From Verrucomicrobiales bacterium (GTDB lineage Bacteria; Verrucomicrobiota; Verrucomicrobiia; Limisphaerales; J093), in contig JABTUJ010000054.1 in assembly GCA_015075445.1 (NCBI GenBank), positions 1 through 38,314 of the forward strand: a stretch of 38,314 bases of DNA, in the 5' to 3' direction. Every line of letters begins with the position of its first letter. The first letter of the stretch is position 1. Made by a program: the position numbers and the translations under genes. Below, one piece after another: positions 18,405 to 26,051 of this stretch. Below the pieces are notes generated by a model. It was not told where the DNA came from, did no database searches, and saw only the letters and a program-made list of their open reading frames with translations.

Positions 18405-18598
18405 CCAAACAATCGCCAAACATTTTGGCGCCTGGAGGCGGCCGGACGAGCGCAGGTTCAAGGCGGTGGCGAGAACGGCCTGAGGGGCCGGTGGCCCGTC
18501 GGGGAGGATAGAACGCCGCCAGCGGGGCGTTCCGGCAGTGCCTACCGGGCGCCTCGACACGAGAAAGACGGAAGGAAAGCCATGCCGCAGCGCCAGCC

Positions 18599-18750
18599 TT
18601 ACGCCCCGCCCTTGATCATCCCCTTCCCGACCAACGCGCGCGGAGTTCATTCGCCTGCGTGATCGCTGTGGCGAGGTCAGCCGCTGCCATCTGCGTGACG
18701 CTTATCCGCTTGGCGGTTGGCATCACGCCAGCGGTGCTGCCCCTGACCGA
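18599..18750 (-). pseudogene. Phage tail-type protein, C-terminal remnant, copy 1 (frameshifted)
   Basis: Read on the minus strand, a fragment STAGVMPTAKRISVTQ, then QANELRAR, then after a one-base frame break LVGKGMIKGGA and stop. It matches, residue by residue in spacing, the end of the protein at 19357 (GATPTAQRVNANQ...LANELCAAFVDKGLINGGA). No start codon or upstream part survives. The pattern GATP.xQR....Q is common at the C-terminus of phage tail/fibre-type proteins. Confidence 0.6.
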
Positions 18751-18802
18751 GGGATCAACCCGGCAGCCATCTGCCCGGGGTCGCGCCTCGGACGTGCATC
18801 AC

Positions 18803-19276
18803 TCATCTTGGGACGATGCCGTAGGGCCAGAGGAACAGTGCTGCAACAGAGGGCAGTAAGGCGGCTCCTGCGGGAACCATTCGTTGCAGCCGGATCAACC
18901 AGAGACGGCTTCTTGCGGCCTGGGTCCCCGTGAGCAGCCATTGCGCTCCAAAGACAATAGTGAGGCCCGAAAACGCCAGCCCAGACGCACCGCCAAAACC
19001 CACGACGGACTGGCAAAACACAACGTAGCCCGCGGAAACCTCGCTCATCTTTATGTCCTTCGGAGGGTACTTTGCACAATGAACTCTCCCATCAGGAGCC
19101 GTCTTCGTCCCGTGCAGGCACTCCAGGCACTCGCAGGCGTGCGGAACGTAGTAATAATCATCGATGTCCCGAACGGCCCAAACAAGCCCCGACGAAACGA
19201 GGCCGAATACGCCGCCGATGGCCAGGTAAATGAGTCCTTTGGATCGCCATCGCCAGCTACTTGCGTTCGCGTTCAT
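18803..19276 (-). CDS. Hypothetical membrane protein with a cysteine-rich loop
   Basis: A 157-residue protein with about three to four membrane helices: 14-34 (LIYLAIGGVFGLVSSGLVWAV), about 80-112, and about 132-152. After the first helix is a loop with CECLECLHG and a further Cys in GRVHC, a possible metal or disulfide site. No family is recognised. The ATG at 19276 gives a clean charged N-terminus (NANASSWRWRSKG). It lies between the two decayed phage tail fragments, suggesting cargo of, or insertion within, the same element. Confidence 0.65.
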   Translation of the reverse strand: MNANASSWRWRSKGLIYLAIGGVFGLVSSGLVWAVRDIDDYYYVPHACECLECLHGTKTAPDGRVHCAKYPPKDIKMSEVSAGYVVFCQSVVGFGGASGLAFSGLTIVFGAQWLLTGTQAARSRLWLIRLQRMVPAGAALLPSVAALFLWPYGIVPR

Positions 19277-19356
19277 GTGATGAGCTATTCCCGTGATTCC
19301 ACTTCATTTGAATCCTCGTTTGGCGGTCATGTTCAATCCCCGGCCGAGAGCCGCTG

Positions 19357-19890
19357 TCATGCCCCGCCGTTAATCAGCCCCTTGTCGACGAACGCGGCGC
19401 AGAGTTCATTGGCCAACACGATCACGCTGCCGAAGTCGGTCGCATTGGCCTGGTTGGCGTTCACCCGCTGGGCGGTGGGCGTCGCGCCGTGGAGGCCGAC
19501 CTTGGCGGACGTGCCCGCGCCGACGGTGATCTCCCCGGAATAAGACCCCGCGTGGCGTTTGATGTGGCCTGTTGTGACGTTCAGGATGAGGTAACCACTT
19601 GGAATGGTCCCGCTCGACGGGTCCGCCGTCACCGCCGCCGGCCAGATCTGGAGCCACGTCCCCGGCGTCCCGGCTCCTGTGCAACGCAACTCCCCGCCCG
19701 AGGGCATCCTGCGAGATCCTGCCAGCACGGGCGCTGCGGGCTCAGTTCCTCCCCCCACGGCACAGGCTTCCGTCCCTCCGGTCTCCCCTCGGGCAAGCAC
19801 CTTCTCAGCAATCCTGAGGCGGCCGTGCGGTCGAGCTCGGTGCCGCACACCGGCTCAACCCGTGTGTCGAGGTCAAAGCTCAGTTAGGGA
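19357..19890 (-). pseudogene. Phage tail-type structural protein remnant, copy 2
   Basis: The minus-strand frame from about 19830 to 19357 reads AEKVLARGETGGTEAC, GTPGTWLQIWPAAVTADP, GYLILNVTTGHIKRHAGSY and VGLHGATPTAQRVNANQ to KGLINGGA, the C-terminal style of phage tail/coat-associated proteins found in GC-rich bacteria. Just upstream, the likely N-terminal part (LSFDLDTRVEPVCGTELDRT) is in another frame, so a frame break lies near 19820, and no good start codon precedes it. No other phage structural genes surround it. Confidence 0.55.
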
Positions 19891-20004
19891 TCCCCACAGA
19901 CCGCCAGGAGGCTGCCGGTGCCGCATTGGTCAGGCCAAGGTCGCGCGGTGGGATGTGGTACTTGTCGTTTCCGTGGTCCCGCGGCATAACGGCCGTGCGC
20001 CGTC

Positions 20005-20868
20005 ATGACAAACCCGATCCGAACACTGATCCTGCTGTTGGTGGTACGCTCAACTGCCGCCGAAGCCGCTTTGCCGGCGCTCGGCGATGCGCGGCCAGAC
20101 CACGCGGCGGTGTCGACGGCCGTGGCTCTCTTCGCGGGGATGCTGGCGCTCCTTGAACTGGGCCGGCGCCTGGGCTTACGGCGGCTGGCGCGCGATACGG
20201 AGGGCGCCCGCGCCGGGATGGGCGCCGTGGATGGTGCCGTATTCGCCCTGTTGGGACTGCTGCTCGCCTTCACCTTTTCCGGTGCCGCCTCCCGCTTTGA
20301 CCAGCGTCGGAACCTGATCGTCGAGGAGGCGAACTGCATCGGCACCGCCTGGCTGCGGCTGGATACGTTGCCGGCCGGGGCGCAAGTTGCCCTGCGCGAC
20401 CGTTTCCGGCAGTATGTCGACACGCGCCTGGCGGCCTACCGGAAGCTGGCGGGTCCGGAGGCGGCGCGGGCGGAACTCGCCGTCTCGATGCGTCTGCAGG
20501 ACGAGATCTGGGCCTTGGCTGTCGCCGCCACCGGAACGCCCGAGGGAGGCCGGGCCACCATGCTGCTGCTGCCTGCGCTGAACGACATGTTCGACATTGT
20601 CACGACCCGGACCGTGGCGCTGGAGACCCACCCGCCGAAGGTCATCTATGGGCTGCTCGCGGTTCTGGCCCTGGCCAGCTCCTTGCTGGCGGGATTTGGG
20701 ATGTCCGGATCCAAGCGGCGCAGTTGGGTGCACATCCTGGGGTTCGCGGCCATCGTGGCTACGAGCGTGTATGTGATCCGGGACCTCGAGCACCCGCGGA
20801 TGGGCCTGATCCGGATCGACCCGGTGGACCGGTTGCTCATGGATCTGCGCGTGTCCATGGGGCCTTGA
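20005..20868 (+). CDS. Bestrophin-like / DUF4239 membrane protein
   Basis: A 287-residue integral membrane protein. N-terminal hydrophobic segments at about 6-20 and 38-55 are followed by the DUF4239 signature block GAVFALLGLLLAFTFSGAA, then FDQRRNLIVEEANCIGTAWL. C-terminal helices come at about 212-230 and 243-258, then YVIRDLEHPRMGLIRID. Members resemble bestrophin-type channels, but their function is not established. The ATG at 20005 lacks a clear Shine-Dalgarno. The gene stands alone between phage remnants and the convergent transporter. Confidence 0.8.
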   Translation: MTNPIRTLILLLVVRSTAAEAALPALGDARPDHAAVSTAVALFAGMLALLELGRRLGLRRLARDTEGARAGMGAVDGAVFALLGLLLAFTFSGAASRFDQRRNLIVEEANCIGTAWLRLDTLPAGAQVALRDRFRQYVDTRLAAYRKLAGPEAARAELAVSMRLQDEIWALAVAATGTPEGGRATMLLLPALNDMFDIVTTRTVALETHPPKVIYGLLAVLALASSLLAGFGMSGSKRRSWVHILGFAAIVATSVYVIRDLEHPRMGLIRIDPVDRLLMDLRVSMGP

Positions 20869-21217
20869 GTTCGGCTGCCGATATCGCTGCTGCAGCCGGC
20901 CGCCGTACCAATCATGAACTCAAGAGCCTTGCTCAGCCGCGTTCCCCCCGGGAACGACGATGGCGGGTTGGCAGGGACGCATTCGGCGGCTCCGACTGAG
21001 CGCCGACGGCTCGTGCGAAAGGGGTAGCACTCGGTGGGAAGGGAATCGGACGTCGGTCGAGCGATCGGACGGCGAGTCGGTCTGATGGTGTTTCCGACCT
21101 TGCCTCAGGCTTTGGTTTGCTAAAGCTGCTCGGAGGTGTCCCCAGATGAGGCGACCCGACATGCGGAGCGGGGATGCAGACTCGAGCGCCCGACGGATGC
21201 TGTGCAGTCCTTGCGGA
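20869..21217. other. 349-bp gap between convergent genes
   Basis: No credible gene. One perfect short hairpin, CGTTCCC-CCC-GGGAACG at 20940-20956, lies about 70 bp after the upstream gene. It lacks a T-run but could act as a weak terminator. Nothing else was recognised. Confidence 0.5.
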
Positions 21218-23011
21218 TCAGAGATCGGAAGGGGTCAGGGGCCACACCCAGAGAATCAAAGGGACGGACACGAGCACGATGAGGGATTCCAGGGGCAGTC
21301 CCATCCGCCAGTAGTCACCAAACCGATAGCCGCCCGGTCCCAGAATGAGCGTGTTATTCTTGTGCCCGATCGGCGTGAGGAAGGCACAGGAGGCCGCCAC
21401 CGCCACCCCCATCAGAAACGGGTCTGGGCTAACCCCCAACTGGCGGGCAATGTCCACGGCGATCGGGGCGGCGAGCACCGCGGTGGCCGTGTTGTTAAGG
21501 ACGTCCGAGAGCGTCATTGTGATCACCACCAGCACGAGGAGCACGGCTGCGGGCGGCAGTCCCGAAGCCGCTGCCACCATCTGCCGCGCGATCAGGGCGG
21601 TACCTCCGCTCTGTTCGAGTGCTGCCCCCAGTGGAATCATCGAGCCGAGGAGCACCACGACTGGCCATTCGACCGACTCGTACACTTGCCGCACGGGGAG
21701 CACGTTGGCGAGCACCAGCACGCCCACGGCGCTGGCGAGGGCGATGGGCAGTTTCAGGACACCGACGCTGGCCAGCGCCACCGCCACCCCGAACACGCCC
21801 AGGGCCAGACCGGCCTTGCCGCGCTGCAGGACACGGAGGCCCCGCTCAGCAAGCGGCAGGCCCCCGAGCCAGTTGGCAGTGTCCGGCAGTTGTTCGCGCG
21901 GACCGAGCAGGAGCAGGACATCACCCGGCTGAATCTCGAGTTTACGCACGCGTTCGGTGAAGCGGACGCCCCGGCGGGACACTCCCAGCAGCGTCACGCC
22001 ATGATCATAGAGCAGCCGCAAGGAGAGGGACGAACGCCCCGCAATTCGGGACCCCTCCGGCACCACCACTTCGAGCAGCGCCAGGTCCTCCCCCGTCAGG
22101 AGTCCGCGATCACGGTCCGCCCGCGTATACTGCAGACCCAGTGCGCCGACCAGCTTGTCAATTGCCTCGGGCTTGGCCTGCACCACGAGGAGGTCTCCTT
22201 TGGCCAACTCGACGCGCCGCGCCAACCCCGGCAGGCGCTGGCCGCGCCGGATCACGCCGACAATCTCGCAGCCCTGCTCCTCAGCCACGTCATCCAGCTC
22301 ACTCACGCGTTTGCCCACCGCTGCAGAATTTTCGGGCACCTTGACCTCGGCGACGTAGTCCTCCAGATCAAACAGTTCCTTCGCAGTGTCGTGCTCTCCC
22401 CGCGCCGCGGGAATCCAACGCCAACCGAGGGTGGCTACGAACACGACCCCCAGCACGGCGCAAGCGAGCCCTACGGGGGCGAAGTCGAACATCCCAAACG
22501 CCTCGCCCAACGCGTCCTTCCGGTAGGCTGCGATCACGATGTTCGGCGGCGTGCCGATGAGGGTGATCATCCCCCCGAGTATCGTGGCGAACGAAAGGGG
22601 CATGAGCGTCAGGGCCGGGCTGCGTTTGGCCTTGGCAGCGGCTTCCAGGTCCACCGGCATCAGGAGGGCCAGCGCCGCGACGTTGTTCATGAACGCGGAG
22701 AGGGAGGCCGCCACTCCCGCCATGATCGCAATGTGTGCCCCCAATCTCCTCGTCCCATCCACCAGATACCGCGCCACCATCTCCACCACCCCGGCGTTGC
22801 TGAGAGCACGGCTGACGATGAGCACCAGCGCCACGATCACCGTCGCCGGATGACCGAATCCCGCAAAGGCCTGGTCCGACGGCACCACTCCGGCCAGGAG
22901 CGCAACCGTCAACGCCAGAAACGCCACCAAGTCGTACCGCCACCGGCCCCAGACCAGGAGCGTGAATACCAGGGCTAGCAATCCGAAGAGAATGGCTTGG
23001 TCCGTGTTCAC
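21218..23011 (-). CDS. SLC13-family anion transporter with two RCK_C domains
   Basis: A 597-residue membrane carrier of the SLC13/DASS type, which moves sulfate, phosphate or dicarboxylates with sodium. Both inverted repeats are visible. The N-terminal half has SAFMNNVAALALL (104-116) and LIGTPPN (151-157); the C-terminal half has LSDVLNNTATAVL and TPIGHKNN. Two RCK_C (TrkA_C-like) domains, about 218-285 and 310-378, sit in the central cytosolic loop and probably bind a small ligand that gates transport. The substrate cannot be told from sequence. ATG 23011 is followed directly by the first helix. It is divergent from the DHH-MgtE-SLC13 row. Confidence 0.9.
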   Translation of the reverse strand: MNTDQAILFGLLALVFTLLVWGRWRYDLVAFLALTVALLAGVVPSDQAFAGFGHPATVIVALVLIVSRALSNAGVVEMVARYLVDGTRRLGAHIAIMAGVAASLSAFMNNVAALALLMPVDLEAAAKAKRSPALTLMPLSFATILGGMITLIGTPPNIVIAAYRKDALGEAFGMFDFAPVGLACAVLGVVFVATLGWRWIPAARGEHDTAKELFDLEDYVAEVKVPENSAAVGKRVSELDDVAEEQGCEIVGVIRRGQRLPGLARRVELAKGDLLVVQAKPEAIDKLVGALGLQYTRADRDRGLLTGEDLALLEVVVPEGSRIAGRSSLSLRLLYDHGVTLLGVSRRGVRFTERVRKLEIQPGDVLLLLGPREQLPDTANWLGGLPLAERGLRVLQRGKAGLALGVFGVAVALASVGVLKLPIALASAVGVLVLANVLPVRQVYESVEWPVVVLLGSMIPLGAALEQSGGTALIARQMVAAASGLPPAAVLLVLVVITMTLSDVLNNTATAVLAAPIAVDIARQLGVSPDPFLMGVAVAASCAFLTPIGHKNNTLILGPGGYRFGDYWRMGLPLESLIVLVSVPLILWVWPLTPSDL

Positions 23012-23365
23012 GTCTGAGTGCCGTCATGCCCACAACGCACGGACGGGATCACGCGCCTGAAGCCGAATTGATGGATGCAACGCTGGAGACCCATGGCGCA
23101 TAGGGCACGTGATGATCCCCTGCTCGGCTCCCAGATTCAACAGCGGAATGCACGGCTGGCGGAATGCACGGCGTCCCCGCCGCCGCCCCGCCGGTCGTGC
23201 CCGGGGGGATGATCGCCCTGCGCTGCCTCGAGGGGAGGAGAATCCGGCGACTCCGGGCACAGGGATGGACGGTGGGTTGCCTGTTTCCGTGCGGCAGCGG
23301 CCTGGCCACCACGACACGAACCCGTCCTTGGTCCTTTCAGCGAGGCCTGGGGTCGCGAGCGCACG
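23012..23365. other. 354-bp divergent intergenic region
   Basis: Lies between the SLC13 gene (minus) and the DHH gene (plus) and should hold both promoters. No gene-like frame, riboswitch fold or clear hexamer pair was recognised. A near-repeat GCACGGCTGGCGGAATGCACGGC occurs around 23148-23170. Confidence 0.4.
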
Positions 23366-24625
23366 GTGGTAATCGAGGACGCGCTTGGCTACCATGGGCC
23401 GCAGATGAAACGCGTGAAGAGGCGCGCGGGCGGTATTCCGCCCGCGCGAGAACCGCCGTGTGACCTCGCGCGGAGGCCTTTGCCCGCCCATCGCCGCAAA
23501 ACCGCTGCTGACTCTGCCGCCGTCCACCGCCTTGACGGTGATGCCGGCGCGGGCAAGGGAGTGGCTGATCGGAGCGACCGCTCCGCCAGCGCATCCGTGT
23601 TGCACGCCCGGCGACTGCTGCGGTTTCTGAAGGAGCATCGCGCCACGCTCACTCCGCTGCTCATCCTCACGCACGACTTCCCCGACCCCGACGCGATCGC
23701 CTCGGCCTTCGCGCTCCAGCACTTGGCGCAGTCGGTTTTTGGAATCGAAACGAAGATCACCTATGGCGGGATTGTGGGCCGGACGGAGAACCGCGCCATG
23801 GTGCGAATCCTGCGCATTCGGATGCACCGGTTTCACCCAGTCCTGCTCCGCCGTCACGCCCACGTGGCGGTGGTTGACACCCAACCTGGCTTTAACAACA
23901 ACCCGTTCCCGGGCAACCGCAAGCCCGCGATCGTCCTCGACCAACACCCTGCCGACCACGAACCCGAGGCCGGACTCGCCCTTGTGGATGCGGAATGCGG
24001 GGCCACCTGCGTCCTCGTGGCCCAAGCCCTCCTGCAAACCGGCGCGGACATCCCCGCACGGGTGGCCACGGCGCTGGCCTACGGCATCCTGACGGACACC
24101 CAGGACCTTTATCGGGCCCGTCGTCCCGACGTGGCCCAGACCTATCTCCAGGTGCTGCCCCACGCGGACATGCGGGCGTTAGCGCGCATCCAGAATCCTG
24201 TCCGGCCGCGACGCTTCTTCAGTGTCTTGGGCCGGGGCATCCGCGAGGCAGTCCTCTATCGACGGTTGATCGTGACGCACTTGGGCCCTGTGGACACACC
24301 GGACCGCGTGTCCCAGGTCGCGGAGTTCCTGCTCACGTATCGGCAAGCGCACTGGTGCTTCGCCACGGGGCGGTTCCGAGGCCGGTTGCATGCCTCGTTG
24401 CGCACCATTCGGCAAGATGCCCAGGCCGGCGAGGTGTTGCGGGATGTGTTCGAGAAACGCCACGCGGCGGGTGGTCACGGTCCGATTGCGGGCGGCAGTT
24501 GCCGGGTGGGAGTGGACGCGCCCGAGGAGAAATGGGATGAACGAGAGCGCCTGCTGGCGGAGCGGTTGATCCGGCGACTGCGCATCCCGGCCCGATGCGG
24601 GCCCCGCAGACCTTTCGCCAACTGA
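23366..24625 (+). CDS. DHH-family phosphoesterase (NrnA/pAp-phosphatase-like)
   Basis: Predicted Mn-dependent phosphoesterase of the DHH-DHHA1 class, whose members degrade short RNA, pAp or cyclic di-AMP. Motif I is THDFPDPDA (H103, D104, D107, D109). Motif II is VVDTQP (D171). Motif III reads LDQHP (192-194), where the family has DHH. The DHHA1 motif near the C-terminus is GGHGPIAGG. The first 75 or so residues are Arg/Pro-rich and unlike the family, so the true start may be ATG 23405 or a later GTG such as 23597; 23366 is the longest in-frame GTG. It heads a plus-strand row with mgtE and an SLC13 gene. The His-to-Gln change could lower activity. Confidence 0.8.
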   Translation: MVIEDALGYHGPQMKRVKRRAGGIPPAREPPCDLARRPLPAHRRKTAADSAAVHRLDGDAGAGKGVADRSDRSASASVLHARRLLRFLKEHRATLTPLLILTHDFPDPDAIASAFALQHLAQSVFGIETKITYGGIVGRTENRAMVRILRIRMHRFHPVLLRRHAHVAVVDTQPGFNNNPFPGNRKPAIVLDQHPADHEPEAGLALVDAECGATCVLVAQALLQTGADIPARVATALAYGILTDTQDLYRARRPDVAQTYLQVLPHADMRALARIQNPVRPRRFFSVLGRGIREAVLYRRLIVTHLGPVDTPDRVSQVAEFLLTYRQAHWCFATGRFRGRLHASLRTIRQDAQAGEVLRDVFEKRHAAGGHGPIAGGSCRVGVDAPEEKWDERERLLAERLIRRLRIPARCGPRRPFAN

Positions 24626-24722
24626 CGCCGATGAAATGGATCGAGCCCCGGCCGATCAGCCCTGAGATTGACGAGCGCTCAGCGGACGAAGCCGGGCCCA
24701 ACCCTTGACCCTGGAACATGCC

Positions 24723-26033
24723 ATGCCTGAGACCACCGCTCTTCTCCCCCTGGTCCAGAAGTTCTTCGAGAGGGACCTCGTCGGTGCCGCCCGCTCCCTG
24801 GAGACGATGCCGGAGGAACAGGTGGTCGAAGTGCTCCGCGCCCTGCCGGCCGCGTTGGCCGCCCGGGCCGTGCGCCAGTTGCAGGTGTCGTATGCCGCCG
24901 CCGTGCTGAAAGACGCCGAGGTCGACCTCTTCCAGCAGATTGCCGCCGGGCTCGACTCGCATCACGCCGCCACCATCTTCATGCACCTGCCGCGGGAGGC
25001 CCGCGAGCGGTTTCTCGCGCACCTGCCCGAGAAGCTCAAGCGCGACATCCAGGAGCAGCTCACCTATCCTGAAGACAGCGTGGGCCGGATGATGAGCACC
25101 GACTTTCTGTCCTTCCGCACGGACGCCACGGTCGCGGACGCCGTGCACGCCATCCGCCAGCTCGTGCCCAAGCGTTACCCGGCCTCGTACGCCTATGTCG
25201 TGGACGAGCAGGACCGCCTCCGGGGCGTCCTCAACATGCGCGACCTGTTGCTCGCCGCGCCCGAGAGCACGCTGTCAGCCATCATGCGCACGGACTTGTT
25301 CACCCTGCACTGCTTCACCGACCGCGAGGACGCCGCGGACCAGTTGTCCAAACGACGCTATTTCGCGGCGCCGGTGGTTGACCATGAGGGCCGCGTCCTG
25401 GGCATCATCAAGGCCGAGCAACTGCTCCAGGGCGTGCAGGAGGAGGTGTCCGAGGATCTGCAGCGCATGTTCGGCGCCGGCGGAGACGAGCGCAGCTTCT
25501 CCCCGATCGGCTATTCGTTGAGGAAGCGGCTGCCCTGGCTCCACGTCAACCTCGCCACCGCATTCCTGGCCGCCGGCGTCGTGGCCCTGTTCGAGAGCAC
25601 CATCGCGAAGATCACGGTCTTGGCGGTCTTCCTGCCCGTGGTCGCCGGCCAGGGTGGCAACGCCGGCGCCCAATCGCTGGCCGTCGTCATGCGCGGCCTA
25701 GTCATGCGCGAGATCCCCAAGGACAAGATCCGCCGGCTCGTGCTCAAGGAGGGCTGGCTGGGCATGATCTCCGGGTGGGTCACTGGCATCGTGACCGCGC
25801 TCGTCGCCTGGGCCTGGCACGGCAACCCCTGGCTGGGCCTGGTCATCGGCTTGGCGATGATCGTGAATCTCTTCGCCGCCGGCCTGTCAGGCGCCGCGAT
25901 CCCCGTCGTCATGAAGACGGTGGGCCTCGACCCCGCCCAGTGTTCCAGCATCATCCTGACAACCGTCACGGACGTGATCGGGTTCTTCGCCTTCCTGGGC
26001 TTCGCCGTGCTTTTCCAAAGCCACCTGCTCTAG
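24723..26033 (+). CDS. mgtE: Magnesium transporter MgtE
   Basis: Homodimeric magnesium channel/transporter of the inner membrane. The 436-residue protein has the MgtE N domain (about 1-115, HHAATIFMHLPREARERFL), two CBS domains (about 118-240, GRMMSTDFLSF, SAIMRTDLFTL) and the plug-helix region. Five membrane helices come from about 265 to 436, including the pore signature VAGQGGNAGAQSL and the final Asp-containing TTVTDVIGF. ATG 24723 is chosen over an in-frame TTG at 24705. The stop is only 18 bp before the following SLC13 gene, and the DHH gene is about 97 bp upstream, so the three may be one operon. Confidence 0.95.
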   Translation: MPETTALLPLVQKFFERDLVGAARSLETMPEEQVVEVLRALPAALAARAVRQLQVSYAAAVLKDAEVDLFQQIAAGLDSHHAATIFMHLPREARERFLAHLPEKLKRDIQEQLTYPEDSVGRMMSTDFLSFRTDATVADAVHAIRQLVPKRYPASYAYVVDEQDRLRGVLNMRDLLLAAPESTLSAIMRTDLFTLHCFTDREDAADQLSKRRYFAAPVVDHEGRVLGIIKAEQLLQGVQEEVSEDLQRMFGAGGDERSFSPIGYSLRKRLPWLHVNLATAFLAAGVVALFESTIAKITVLAVFLPVVAGQGGNAGAQSLAVVMRGLVMREIPKDKIRRLVLKEGWLGMISGWVTGIVTALVAWAWHGNPWLGLVIGLAMIVNLFAAGLSGAAIPVVMKTVGLDPAQCSSIILTTVTDVIGFFAFLGFAVLFQSHLL

Positions 26034-26051
26034 CCCGGCCACGCTTGTCCC

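Noticed and set aside
18049..18423. Minus-strand frame containing VDLNHRPSGYKADG
   Set aside because: This peptide is the well-known antisense translation of tRNA-Met-type sequence, not a protein.
19884..20423. 179-codon minus-strand frame over the bestrophin-like gene
   Set aside because: Ser/Arg-rich antisense frame without family features; the plus-strand membrane protein explains the region.
21146..22978. 610-codon plus-strand open frame
   Set aside because: Antisense to the SLC13 transporter; His/Arg/Gln-rich with no recognisable domain, a common artefact of GC-rich coding DNA.
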